In this document: piece after piece, positions 1 to 8,819 of the stretch
Numbering within the stretch: the first letter of the stretch is position 1
Layout: every line of letters begins with the position of its first letter
Assembly: GCF_921292975.1 (NCBI RefSeq)
Contig: NZ_CAKLCM010000002.1
Span: 1,178,001 to 1,242,000 of the forward strand
Length of the DNA: 64,000 nt
Direction: 5' to 3'
Source: Vibrio hippocampi
Lineage (GTDB): Bacteria; Pseudomonadota; Gammaproteobacteria; Enterobacterales; Vibrionaceae
The notes under the pieces: generated by a model
What the model saw: only the letters and a program-made list of their open reading frames with translations
Database searches by the model: none
What the model was told of the DNA's origin: nothing
Translations under genes and position numbers: made by a program

Positions 1-560
1 GCAACCGGCAGACCTGCATGTGGGTTTTTTACCACCAGACCCACACCGTCGGCCGCAATCAGCAGCAAAAACAGACCGATACCAATCCCGGTACCATGAG
101 CAATGCCTGAAGGTAAATTGGTCAAAATCCACTGACGAACGCCGGTCACGGTAATCGCAGTGAACAACACACCCATCAAGAACACCGCGCCCAGTGCAAC
201 AGGAATCGAAACACCCTGCCCTAGCACCAAACTAAAGGCGGTAAAAGCCGTCAAAGAAATCGCACAACCAATGGCGAGTGGTAGCTTAGCCCACAGACCC
301 ATTAATAAAGAACCAAAAGCCGCAACCAAGCAGGTAGCAATAAACACCGCACTTTGATTAAAGCCTGCCGCTCCTAACATATTCGGCACCACAATAACGG
401 AATAGACCATGGCAAGAAACGTCGTGGCACCAGCAAGGATCTCTTGGCGAACGCTGCTGCCTCGCTGTGAAATCATAAAGTAGTTATCTAGCCAACGGTT
501 GTTTCTTTGATGACCAGACTGTTTGTCCGCTTCGGATGGCGTTGAGGTATTGTTGGACAT
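1..560 (-). CDS. NCS2/AzgA-type purine permease, N-terminal part (runs off the window)
   Basis: Only the first ~186 residues are in the window; the rest lies left of base 1. After a ~38-residue polar N-terminus comes the stretch [20 protein letters not shown], which is typical of the AzgA branch of the NCS2 nucleobase transporters (adenine/guanine/hypoxanthine uptake). Several hydrophobic membrane segments follow, including a [12 protein letters not shown] segment. The ATG at 560 is preceded by AAGGT at a good distance. Family assignment rests on this local pattern, and substrate specificity cannot be read from it. It is transcribed divergently from the MATE gene. I looked for a purine riboswitch in its leader and did not see one. 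Confidence 0.8.
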   Translation of the reverse strand, partial: MSNNTSTPSEADKQSGHQRNNRWLDNYFMISQRGSSVRQEILAGATTFLAMVYSVIVVPNMLGAAGFNQSAVFIATCLVAAFGSLLMGLWAKLPLAIGCAISLTAFTAFSLVLGQGVSIPVALGAVFLMGVLFTAITVTGVRQWILTNLPSGIAHGTGIGIGLFLLLIAADGVGLVVKNPHAGLPV

Positions 561-995
561 GGTTGTACCTTTGTAGAAGTAAAACGGCAAAGCTCCCTAA
601 ATCGATCCATCGTGGGGCTAGTAAACATCTAAATATTAAAAATTGACCTATCCCCAAGTCATCTCAAGATGCGAGGTAACTTGGGTATAATCACACGTCC
701 ATGGTGAACAGTCGAAACCGATAGCGTTACTGACAGCATCGCTATAAAGGGCGAGAAGATACTCCTTTATTTCCCAGTTGACAATCAGTTTTATCGTTTG
801 CGCAATCGGTCACATCACCAACAGTTCACCATTATTCATTCTCTTAAAGATAAGTGTATAACTGGTGAAAATATCTCCACTCTTGACTCGACAAATCAAG
901 CTGTTTATATTGGCGCCGTCTTAACGGCACACCCTAAAATGCACACCAGCCATCCTGCTATCATTCGTGCATTTCTATAGGTGTTTATACACATC
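561..995. other. Divergent intergenic region between the purine permease and norM-like gene
   Basis: This is 435 bases without a convincing gene. It holds one copy of the CCCAAGTTACCTC palindrome (652-688), an imperfect hairpin around 718-748, and, on the minus strand near 791-804, GCGCAAACG, which resembles one half of a PurR operator. The PurR resemblance is partial and far (~230 bp) from the permease start, so I do not call it as a site. Confidence 0.4.
652..688. repeat. Dispersed Vibrio palindrome, copy 1
   Basis: Two arms, CCCCAAGT and ACTTGGG, surround a core with CTCAAGATGCGAGGTAAC. The same core recurs at about 23626, 37362, 53213 and 62337 in this window, always between genes or at a gene end. 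Confidence 0.7.
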
Positions 996-2399
996 ATGCA
1001 AACGAATAATTCTCCTTTTTCTCGTTTTACTCGTGAATCTGGTGCATTAATGCATCTCTCGATTCCTATTATCTTTACCCAACTCGCAACCCAAGCTATG
1101 GGCTTTGTCGATACCACCATGGCCGGTCAAGTCAGTGCGGCGGATCTCGCGGCTATTGCTCTTGGCACCAGCCTATGGATTCCCGTGCTGCTGTTGCTAC
1201 GCGGCACCATTATGGCGCTGACACCCGTCGTTGCCTTTCATCGTGGCGCAAGAGACCTAAAAAGTATCTCCACTGAATGTCTACAGATGACTTGGTTGGC
1301 ATTGCTGTTTTCCGTGTTATTGATTGCCTATTTGCTTAACGCTAAACCTCTGCTTGAGTGGATCGGCGTGGCTCAAGAGATCATACCTATTGCCAGCGAC
1401 TACGCGATTGCGCTCGCCTTTGGTGTTCCCGGTATCGCCCTGTTCTATATCATGAATGGCTTTTGTGAGGGGATGAACAACACCAAAGCGCCGATGATCA
1501 TTTCTGTGTTCGGGCTATTGGTCAATATTCCCATCAACTATGTACTGATCTACGGTAAGTTTGGCTTGCCGGAAATGGGCGCTGTGGGATGTGGTTGGGC
1601 AACCAGCATCGTTTATTGGATGATGTCAGGATTACTGTACTCCTATATCAAAACCCATCACCACTATAAGCGCATCATCCAGTTTAGCGATATCAAACCT
1701 AAGCCGAGCCAAATGGTACATCTGCTTAAACTGGGTTTGCCGATTGGGATGAATATTGCAGTATGCGGCAGTATCTTTGCGGTTATCGCGCTATTGATTG
1801 GTCGTATCGGTGCGGAAAACGTCGCAGCGGCGCAAATCGCGCTGAATGTGTCTAGCATGACCTATGTGATCCCAATGAGTATTTCGTTTGGTATTACCAT
1901 ACGTGTCGGTCACGCACTCGGTGCGAGAGATCACCTTGGTGCGGTTGAGCGTAGCAAAATTGGTATTGTGGTCGCGGCATTGATCTCTTTGGTCTCTATC
2001 GTTATGTTCTTGACCATTCCTGACACCATTATCAGGCTGTATACCAGCGATCCGGCAGTCAGCGCGACCGCAGCGACGTTACTGCTGTTCACCGCTATGT
2101 ACCAATTTAGTGATGCCCTGCAAACCTCAGCCAACGGCGCGTTGCGTGGTTACAAGGATACTAAAGTGCCGATGATATTAGCGATTGCCTCTTACTGGGG
2201 GCTCGCGTTACCTTTGGGTATCGTTTTAGGTTTAACTGACCATATTATCCCTGCGATGGGCGAAAAAGGCTTTTGGGTTGGCATCTTAACCGGTCTCAGT
2301 GTCGCCGCCGCTCTGATGTTGTTGAGATTGCGCTTTGTGATAAAGCGTCATCAAACAGCCATTGAGCCTACGCCTCTGGTTCAACCTCAAGCCGCTTAG
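996..2399 (+). CDS. MATE family multidrug efflux protein (NorM-like)
   Basis: A 467-residue membrane protein with the twelve-helix layout of MATE transporters, which export cationic drugs against Na+ or H+ across the inner membrane. The N-terminal helix contains PIIFTQLATQAMGFVDTTMAG, matching the NorM/VcmA signature (MGFVDTVMAG), and a second NorM-like patch, VGCGWATSIVYW, lies near residue 210. Length is normal for the family (about 460). A GTG at 981 is also in frame; I prefer the ATG at 996, with AGGTG 13 bases upstream. It differs enough from the archetype that it may be a NorM paralogue. It ends before six tandem 16-bp repeats and a strong terminator. Confidence 0.88.
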   Translation: MQTNNSPFSRFTRESGALMHLSIPIIFTQLATQAMGFVDTTMAGQVSAADLAAIALGTSLWIPVLLLLRGTIMALTPVVAFHRGARDLKSISTECLQMTWLALLFSVLLIAYLLNAKPLLEWIGVAQEIIPIASDYAIALAFGVPGIALFYIMNGFCEGMNNTKAPMIISVFGLLVNIPINYVLIYGKFGLPEMGAVGCGWATSIVYWMMSGLLYSYIKTHHHYKRIIQFSDIKPKPSQMVHLLKLGLPIGMNIAVCGSIFAVIALLIGRIGAENVAAAQIALNVSSMTYVIPMSISFGITIRVGHALGARDHLGAVERSKIGIVVAALISLVSIVMFLTIPDTIIRLYTSDPAVSATAATLLLFTAMYQFSDALQTSANGALRGYKDTKVPMILAIASYWGLALPLGIVLGLTDHIIPAMGEKGFWVGILTGLSVAAALMLLRLRFVIKRHQTAIEPTPLVQPQAA

Positions 2400-2410
2400 C
2401 AAGAAATAAA

Positions 2411-2506
2411 CTGAGCTGTAAACTCACTCAGTTATTAACTGACTCAGCTATAAACTTACTCGGCTATAAACTTACTCGGCTATAAACTCACTCACCGATA
2501 AACAAA
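2411..2506. repeat. Six imperfect tandem 16-bp units
   Basis: Consecutive 16-base units starting at 2411, 2427, 2443, 2459, 2475 and 2491 all follow the pattern CTCRGCTATAAACTYA with a few substitutions; the two most alike differ at one base. The array fills the space between norM-like and the terminator. Confidence 0.85.
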
Positions 2507-2541
2507 GCCTCTCTCCTTTTGCAGTAAAGGAAGAGAGGCTT
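2505..2541. terminator. Bidirectional terminator between convergent genes
   Basis: Inverted repeat AAGCCTCTCT...AGAGAGGCTT with a short loop lies between the plus-strand MATE gene and the minus-strand exported protein. Both stems carry A/T flanks. Confidence 0.75.
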
Positions 2542-2587
2542 AATAGTTCAAAATTATTGAACGAATGGTTGCCGCTTTATCACCCTG

Positions 2588-4165
2588 CTATTCGTTGACA
2601 ATGATACGCAAGCCTTGAATATCAATACCGTCATGACTGATTGAGGTTGGCGAAATGCGTGGCGTCTTATCTTTAATTCGAACCTTGACTAAACGACAAG
2701 ACTTATCTTCATCACCGTCAAAGGTGTAAAAGATCTCTTGATTAGTACGCAGAAGTGTCTCGTCATCATCCGGAGTAATACCGCTAGTTAAGTCGACTTC
2801 TTCAACCTTATTCAACACCACGTTTCTGGTGTACATACTGTCTTCATTAGCATCATAGCATCTTAAAACAGCCGTCACTGTACCCTGCTCTGGATAGTCA
2901 CTAAACGTTTCCGCTGGGTAGTTATTGGTAAACTCATTCAGCGCCAAGGTATTGTTGTAGATTGGGCAGCCTCTACCCGCCATCGGTATCGTGACTCGCG
3001 CATTTAATCCCATACGGAAGAAAGTGCTCGATCCCTGATCGCCAGTCAAATTTTGAATGAGTTCAGGACTGTGCCCGCCTTCCGTCTTTCTCTTTATTTT
3101 CACATTACGACCGATTAAATTGTCGAAATCACAACTAAAGAAATTGTCACTCGATTCATCGTTACCTTGTAGACACAGTTTTAGATTCTTACTTTGCGCC
3201 TTAAACAGCATCGAACACCAATCATACAGTTCATTAGGCTGCGTCTGAGTCACGGTCACATCATCGACCAATACGCCATACGAATCGGGAATACCATTGT
3301 CACGCAGATTAATCGGTGTAAAGAAGCGTGTTGCCTTAAATGTCACCGTTCCTTTAAAGAAGCCATGTTCAAGCTCATTAATGTCGACAACTGCTGGGGT
3401 TGTTGGGAACACCGCTCGCTGATCACCCGTATCCCAATCAATACCATCAACACCCGCAACGCTCATTACTTCACCGCCGACTCTCACAATCAAGTCACCG
3501 ACATCACGACTGTTGGTTGAGCGCTTCTGAAACTCAACATCCATACTATAAGTCGCACCTGGCACCGTTGGAACGAAAGAGCGAATACGAACGTTTGCAG
3601 GGTTGCCGCCCAGTATCGGCAAAGGCGCGGCCGTACCCACGGTGACCGAACGCCCTGTACAGTGCTTAGAATCACTGTCTAGCTCTGCGATATAGTTAAC
3701 TTCATTCGATTTAATATTATACGGCGCACCATATGTTGCTGCAGTACCGAGTTCCAGTACCGGAGCACAGACGTCATTCACAGCGGTACGAATTTCTTTG
3801 ACGGTATAGTCTTGACGCAGCGCTTTGAAATTATCCAGACCCAGCATCGCCTTTAAGGTAGAACGAGTCCATATTGTCTCAAAGTGAATCTGACCATCAA
3901 TCGCACCGTTCACGACCTGCCCAGTGGCAAAATCTGAACGGTCGACCAGTAAAGAAAGCAATTGCAAGATATCAGCGCTATCTGGTGCGTCATTAAATTG
4001 CACCAAAGACCAAGATCCTTTATTGAAGTCTTCCTGCACCTGAGGTGTTGGGAGTAATTCAGCGCCGAAGCTTTGACTGTATGTCACGTCATCGGCGGCG
4101 AAGGAGGATGAAGAGACCATTGCCCCGACGAGAAGTGTTGAGAGTAACGTTTTGTTATACGCCAT
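2588..4165 (-). CDS. Exported protein of unknown function
   Basis: I do not recognise this 525-residue protein. It begins with a clear Sec signal peptide (MAYNKTLLSTLLVGAMVSS, cleavage probably after SSFA at about residue 22). The mature part is mostly beta-rich and polar, with six or more scattered cysteines that could form disulphides in the periplasm or outside. A central part (~150-300) reads like a jelly-roll or ligand-binding region (VPGATYSMDVEFQKRSTNSR, then VLVDDVTVTQTQ). That resembles carbohydrate-binding-like or 'choice-of-anchor' folds, but this is inference. The in-frame upstream start at 4198 would precede the signal peptide with AGGTGA directly on the start codon. The ATG at 4165, with TTAGGG 11 bases upstream, is better. 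Confidence 0.7.
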   Translation of the reverse strand: MAYNKTLLSTLLVGAMVSSSSFAADDVTYSQSFGAELLPTPQVQEDFNKGSWSLVQFNDAPDSADILQLLSLLVDRSDFATGQVVNGAIDGQIHFETIWTRSTLKAMLGLDNFKALRQDYTVKEIRTAVNDVCAPVLELGTAATYGAPYNIKSNEVNYIAELDSDSKHCTGRSVTVGTAAPLPILGGNPANVRIRSFVPTVPGATYSMDVEFQKRSTNSRDVGDLIVRVGGEVMSVAGVDGIDWDTGDQRAVFPTTPAVVDINELEHGFFKGTVTFKATRFFTPINLRDNGIPDSYGVLVDDVTVTQTQPNELYDWCSMLFKAQSKNLKLCLQGNDESSDNFFSCDFDNLIGRNVKIKRKTEGGHSPELIQNLTGDQGSSTFFRMGLNARVTIPMAGRGCPIYNNTLALNEFTNNYPAETFSDYPEQGTVTAVLRCYDANEDSMYTRNVVLNKVEEVDLTSGITPDDDETLLRTNQEIFYTFDGDEDKSCRLVKVRIKDKTPRISPTSISHDGIDIQGLRIIVNE

Positions 4166-4642
4166 GTCATATTGCCCTAAGTATGAATTTACATTCACCT
4201 AGTAGCGCAGCCCACTATATATCCATTAGTGCTATATCCATCAGTGCTGTCACTTTGCGTCCCAGTCTTTCAACTGGTTTGCCCTTAAGGTAGCTTTTGA
4301 AGTTGACATGACGTCCAATCATAGTTCGTGCCAAGTTTGCTAGCACTCGCGAAGATTAAAATATCATTGCATATTGAGAGGCAAATAAATGCTAAAGCAA
4401 TGTAATAAAAAGGTAATTAAGATTACCTCTTACGCTACCTAAGTCATTAGTTTATCACCTAATTAGTCAGTAGATTGCAACGAATTTGCAACCTGCATTA
4501 GCATAAATTGCAAAATGCTAAACTTCATCACGTGAAAAGTCTTGGTCGGTTTTTTTCTACTTATGATTAACCAATAAACGCAAGTCTTAAGCGAGAGAAT
4601 GAGTTAAGTTCTTATTACTGGGAATCACAATGCGCTTGGGAC
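4166..4642. other. Gene-free region upstream of the exported-protein gene
   Basis: About 480 A/T-rich bases between the start of the exported-protein gene and the 3' end of the degenerate sensor gene. It must hold the promoter of the former. No convincing ORF, repeat or structured RNA was seen. Confidence 0.4.
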
Positions 4643-5902
4643 TCAAGATGCCAATTCGGCTCTCGCACCCGACTTCGCTGCATCAATTTCTCGACTCAAT
4701 AGCGCTTTCTTTAGCGGTTTATATATGACGCTTTGCGCCCCGAAATCGAGAAAATCCTGTGTCGCTTGTTCTGAGGTATCCGCGGTACAGGCGATGATCG
4801 GCGCATCAATGGCATGCTGTTGTTTCAACTTCTGGGTCGCCTCAAGTCCGGTCATCTCCGGCATATGATTATCCATCAAAATTAGGTCGTAACGATTGTC
4901 TTTAGCCATGTCTACCGCCTGTTTGCCATTCACTGCCGTATCAACCGTGTCATAGCCCAGCGTCTGTAATAGCTTCGTCAGCACGATGGTATTCACTTTA
5001 TTATCTTCCGCAATAAGGATTTTATAGCCGGCACTACCTTGCCTTTTGTTATCTTCGACTAAATCAACCGTTTGACTGAGGCTAAAGCGGCTATTGTTGC
5101 CCGATAAGCCACTGGTTACTTGCCCATGACTTTCATTGATAGAAGTGACCGCTTTTCTATGGGCATACTCTAAAGCAGCCATCAACCGCGAAGATGAATC
5201 ATAATCCGAGGTCACTAACTTTTGTATCAGCTCAAGTAGCTGACCATGGTCTTCCACAATAAACTCGAGTTGTAGCTGAACTTTATCCTGCTTGACGCTG
5301 GCTTTTACCTGTAAGGTCATCGCATCAGGGCGGTGTGTTAGCGCAATAAGCATCGCTAAATGAAACGCAAAACGAAATAAAGTCTCTGCATTACCGGCCA
5401 CCAGCAATGACTCAACGGAATCATCAATACTGCCGCTATAGGCAAATTCCATTTTAGTCGCGAACTTAGCAAAATCTTGCGACAAGCTCTGGCTCAATGA
5501 CTGCAGGGCTATTGGCGTACTTAGCATCTGGTTTTTATCATGGCTTGCCATAAATGCCACGTGATGCCGGACGCTCTCCAGCAACTCTAGGTGTTCCCTA
5601 GAATTTCTAGTGTCCTCTTTTTCGCTCATGCCTTTAAGCGCTAGTTTGTTTTGTTGAACAACAAAATAGTTAAGCAAGTAGAACAAGTTCTCGGATTGCT
5701 CACTCTCGCTTAGCGCTAGGTTTCTATCCGTCTGTAGTTTTATTTCTAGCTGTTTACGCTGGGTAATATCTCGCTCAACAGCGATGAACTTCACCAACTC
5801 CCCGTTTTCAAATACCGGAGAAATAGAAATATCTATCCAATATTCCGAGCCATCTTTATGATAATTGATGATTTCACAATCAATAGGCTTGGCAGCTTTC
5901 AC
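4643..5902 (-). CDS. Hybrid sensor, C-terminal piece: PAC end, degenerate kinase core, receiver (frameshifted)
   Basis: This is the downstream half of a gene broken at about 5935-5945. The reading frame opens inside a PAS/PAC domain (YHKDGSEYWIDISISPVF, then VERDITQRKQ), runs through ~220 residues where a kinase core should be, and ends in a receiver domain. The receiver has ILIAEDNKVN, the phosphoacceptor Asp in LILMDNHMPEMTG, and the conserved Lys in YKPLKK. No SHELRTPL-type H-box, N-box or GLGL motif is visible in the middle, so the kinase part looks degenerate. The GTG at 5902 is only the first in-frame start after the break. Losing one A in the run at about 5935-5940 explains the frame; seven As would restore GKKTDISTVKRLSEAV. 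Confidence 0.75.
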   Translation of the reverse strand: MKAAKPIDCEIINYHKDGSEYWIDISISPVFENGELVKFIAVERDITQRKQLEIKLQTDRNLALSESEQSENLFYLLNYFVVQQNKLALKGMSEKEDTRNSREHLELLESVRHHVAFMASHDKNQMLSTPIALQSLSQSLSQDFAKFATKMEFAYSGSIDDSVESLLVAGNAETLFRFAFHLAMLIALTHRPDAMTLQVKASVKQDKVQLQLEFIVEDHGQLLELIQKLVTSDYDSSSRLMAALEYAHRKAVTSINESHGQVTSGLSGNNSRFSLSQTVDLVEDNKRQGSAGYKILIAEDNKVNTIVLTKLLQTLGYDTVDTAVNGKQAVDMAKDNRYDLILMDNHMPEMTGLEATQKLKQQHAIDAPIIACTADTSEQATQDFLDFGAQSVIYKPLKKALLSREIDAAKSGARAELAS

Positions 5903-5919
5903 CGCTTCCGATAACCGTT

Positions 5920-6465
5920 TTACCGTTGAAATATCCGTTTTTTCCCCTGTAACAAGGAACTTGGCTTGCTACCTAGCACCTCGTCTAACTGATAACCCGA
6001 CAGAGATATAAATCCTTGATTAACCCAAGTGATCAAACCTTGTTTGTCGGTAATAACGATCGCGTCCTTGGTATACTCCGCCACTAAACCTAGAGTCGCC
6101 CTAGACTCGGACAATTTTAGGTTTTGCTCCAATTTCGACAGTGTTCGTGCACGCTCTTTTACTACAATAGAGACTATCGCCACTGCCCAAATCGCATAAA
6201 TGGCTAATATTCGATTGGTGACCACCTTCCAAGTTTCGCTGCCAATAGGGGAAAGGTAATAACCAAACAGTGTCAGCAGCGTACACGCTGTTGCCCATAT
6301 CAAGATGGTAGATTGACGTTGTGAGATGAGCGAAACAAGAATCACGGTCACGTAAGGCACACCTGCTGCGACGCCGAGAGGGATTGTCAGGTCAACGTAA
6401 AAAATCCCCCCACTTAATAACAACAGTGCGGCATTCAAAGGCACATGCTTAACCACTGATTTCAT
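5920..6465 (-). CDS. Hybrid sensor, N-terminal piece: membrane domain plus PAS (frameshifted)
   Basis: The upstream half of the same sensor. Residues ~1-115 are four to five hydrophobic segments (an integral-membrane sensory domain). A short linker leads to a PAS domain (YTKDAIVITDKQGLITWVNQ) that stops abruptly at GKKRIFQR. In related PAS domains the sequence continues into GKKTD..., which is what the next frame encodes, so the gene is split by a single-base indel in GGGGAAAAAA. The start ATG overlaps the stop of the preceding kinase as ATGA, so translation is probably coupled. It could be a pseudogene, an assembly error, or low-level -1 slippage. Confidence 0.75.
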   Translation of the reverse strand: MKSVVKHVPLNAALLLLSGGIFYVDLTIPLGVAAGVPYVTVILVSLISQRQSTILIWATACTLLTLFGYYLSPIGSETWKVVTNRILAIYAIWAVAIVSIVVKERARTLSKLEQNLKLSESRATLGLVAEYTKDAIVITDKQGLITWVNQGFISLSGYQLDEVLGSKPSSLLQGKKRIFQR

Positions 6466-8819
6466 CCATTCTGCCCCATAGTTGTATTTTGCTGTTGCTG
6501 TTCAGCAATCAGGCGATTTGCTTGATGAACATTCACTTGCAAACGATTGATCAGCGATTGAAGCAGAATCAAATCCGGTATCACCCCATCTCTGGCAGAA
6601 GCTTCCGTTTGTTGCGCTAAATTCGATGCCTCAGAGAGTCCAAGCTCAAATAGGATACCTTTCACCGAGTGCAAGGTTTTATAGAGCGGTTCGCAAGAAG
6701 ATTGCGAATAAGCGTTGATTAAGTCTTCTATTTTTAGCTCAACTTCTTCAATAAAAGTCGCGAGCAGATCCGCGGTTTCTTCCGGAGATAAACCGCTCTC
6801 AACTAATAACGCGGATTGAGAGAGTTCTTCCTCCGTCATAGGAAGCGTCTCAATCGGTGAGCGAGTGAGATACACTACGTTCTCCGCAGTCGTCAAACTC
6901 TCCGTCACCGTCAGTGGCGCATTAGCAGCGTGGATAAATCGATCAATCGCCTCGCGCAAGCTATTAATCTGTAGCGGTTTGGTGAGGACATAGTCGGCTC
7001 CCGCAGCAATAAAGGCATCATGCGCCTCTTTGAATACATCGGCAGTAAAGGCAAAGATACACACATCCAACTTGAGGTCGCGTCGAATAAATTTGATCGC
7101 TTCAATACCACTCATTTTTGGCATGTGATTGTCCATAATCACCAGATCAAACCCGTCGGATTGCAACTGATTCACTGCATCACGTCCATTAGTCACATGG
7201 GTCATTTGATAACCTTCGGCGCGGAAGAACTGTTTCATGACCAGTGCATTGACCTTGTTATCTTCCGCTAATAACACATGGATTTGATTGGGTTCAAGCG
7301 CCGTTTTTTTCAGCACCTCGCTTTGTTGTTGCTTTGGCGCCAACTCTTCACTGGCTAAATGGAGCTTAATCGTAAACTCGCTCCCCACATTGGGCTGACT
7401 AAACACGCTGATATCACCGTTCATAAGCTCTATCAGTTTCTTGACGATGGATAACCCCAAACCCGTTCCACCGTAATTCCGAGTGGTTGACAACTCCGCT
7501 TGTTCAAATGGGCTGAAAATAGTCGCCAATTTATCTTGGCTAATGCCGATACCAGTATCTTTTACCACAATGACTAGGTTGTATGGTCTGTCCTCGCACG
7601 CAGAGAGGGTTAAGTTAACTTTACCTTGCTCGGTAAACTTAATGGCGTTACCCACAATATTAAACAAGATCTGGCGTATTCTCGATGAATCACCGATATA
7701 CCGAAGATCGCTCGGCGTCTCATTGTCTATCTCTAATTGAACCCCTTTATTTTCCGCTAATGGCGCTAGGGTTCCCTCTATATGGCGAGTGATGCTGTCA
7801 AAGGTAAATGGCTGCATCTCAAGCGTCATCTTACCCTGCTCAACTTTTGAGAAATCGAGGATATCATTAAGCAACGTCACTAAATGCTGACCCGATTCGA
7901 TCATGATCTGTGCCTGACTCTGAATATCCGCTTCGTTAGACTGCTCTTTGATCAACTGAGCAATGCCTAAGACGCCATTCATTGGGGTTCTGAGTTCATG
8001 GCTCATGGTCGCCAAAAACAACGACTTTGCTTCACTGGCGTGTTTGGCTTTCTCTACCGATTGTTTATAGGCCAGGTTATTTCTTTGTAACTCCCGAATT
8101 CGGTCAAAATAGACCATGCTTAATGTCGCCAGCACCAGTAATGAAATAACCAACAGTATCGCCACCATGCGATGTTCAATGCTTTGCACTAAGTCGGTAA
8201 AAGCAAATTCCGTTCCCTCAACAAAAGAGGCATTTTTCCCCGATAACACGCTCCCCAGTAGCTCTTGTAATTGATCGTTCAGCCCCTGGTAGACACCCAC
8301 CAAGCGAAGTAATTCTGGATTGGTTTGTTCGATATTGGCTGAGGATATGGAATCAATAAACGGGGCAAATAGACTGGTCTCCACCTCGCCACTCTGTCGT
8401 CCTCCTATCTGACGGATCCCTTGCAACGTCGATTCTCTCGCTACTAACAATCCCGTAATATGATCAAGTGCATCCGTGACGGAAAGTACGGTGTTGCTAA
8501 AGTCTGAAATTAGCGCAAACGCTGTGATTTTGCTGAAAGGTAAAAATTTGGAATCATGTAATTGAAAAGAGCGATCCAACTCCCCGACTCTCTGCTCGAT
8601 TGCCACCAGATGCCTTGCTAACTCGTAGGAGGCGGTCACTTCATTGATCGAATTAAAGGTAATCAAATCGCGCGTTTCTATTAGCTCATACCCAAGTACA
8701 CTGATCTTCTGTCGATATTGAGCGGCCGTCTTATATTCAAGATAGGAAATCATCAGCAAACCGAGCAAAAGACATAATAAGGCCCCGGCGCTCATCATGA
8801 TCCACTTAATTCTGCTCAT
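6462..8819 (-). CDS. Hybrid histidine kinase with receiver and HPt domains
   Basis: A 785-residue membrane kinase for a phosphorelay. Order: TM helix (~5-25), periplasmic helical sensor region (~30-215), second TM (LLVISLLVLATLSMVYF), HisKA with MSHELRTPMNGVLG (phosphorylated His), HATPase with NIVGNAIKF, DTGIGI and GTGLGLSIV, receiver with the Asp in LVIMDNHMPKMSG, and an HPt domain with HSVKG near residue 730. All catalytic residues are present. The ATG at 8819 has GGAG 7 bases upstream and lies inside the end of the peroxidase gene (14-nt overlap), so the two are co-transcribed. The downstream partner overlaps by ATGA. The response regulator it feeds is not in this operon. Confidence 0.9.
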   Translation of the reverse strand: MSRIKWIMMSAGALLCLLLGLLMISYLEYKTAAQYRQKISVLGYELIETRDLITFNSINEVTASYELARHLVAIEQRVGELDRSFQLHDSKFLPFSKITAFALISDFSNTVLSVTDALDHITGLLVARESTLQGIRQIGGRQSGEVETSLFAPFIDSISSANIEQTNPELLRLVGVYQGLNDQLQELLGSVLSGKNASFVEGTEFAFTDLVQSIEHRMVAILLVISLLVLATLSMVYFDRIRELQRNNLAYKQSVEKAKHASEAKSLFLATMSHELRTPMNGVLGIAQLIKEQSNEADIQSQAQIMIESGQHLVTLLNDILDFSKVEQGKMTLEMQPFTFDSITRHIEGTLAPLAENKGVQLEIDNETPSDLRYIGDSSRIRQILFNIVGNAIKFTEQGKVNLTLSACEDRPYNLVIVVKDTGIGISQDKLATIFSPFEQAELSTTRNYGGTGLGLSIVKKLIELMNGDISVFSQPNVGSEFTIKLHLASEELAPKQQQSEVLKKTALEPNQIHVLLAEDNKVNALVMKQFFRAEGYQMTHVTNGRDAVNQLQSDGFDLVIMDNHMPKMSGIEAIKFIRRDLKLDVCIFAFTADVFKEAHDAFIAAGADYVLTKPLQINSLREAIDRFIHAANAPLTVTESLTTAENVVYLTRSPIETLPMTEEELSQSALLVESGLSPEETADLLATFIEEVELKIEDLINAYSQSSCEPLYKTLHSVKGILFELGLSEASNLAQQTEASARDGVIPDLILLQSLINRLQVNVHQANRLIAEQQQQNTTMGQNG

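Noticed and set aside
561..800. Purine riboswitch upstream of the NCS2 permease
   Set aside because: The conserved junction sequences of the purine aptamer are absent.
7020..7271. Plus-strand ORFs opposite the hybrid kinase (also at 7483, 9292, 9476 and many others)
   Set aside because: They lie wholly opposite genes with clear domain matches and have no ribosome sites; they are shadows.
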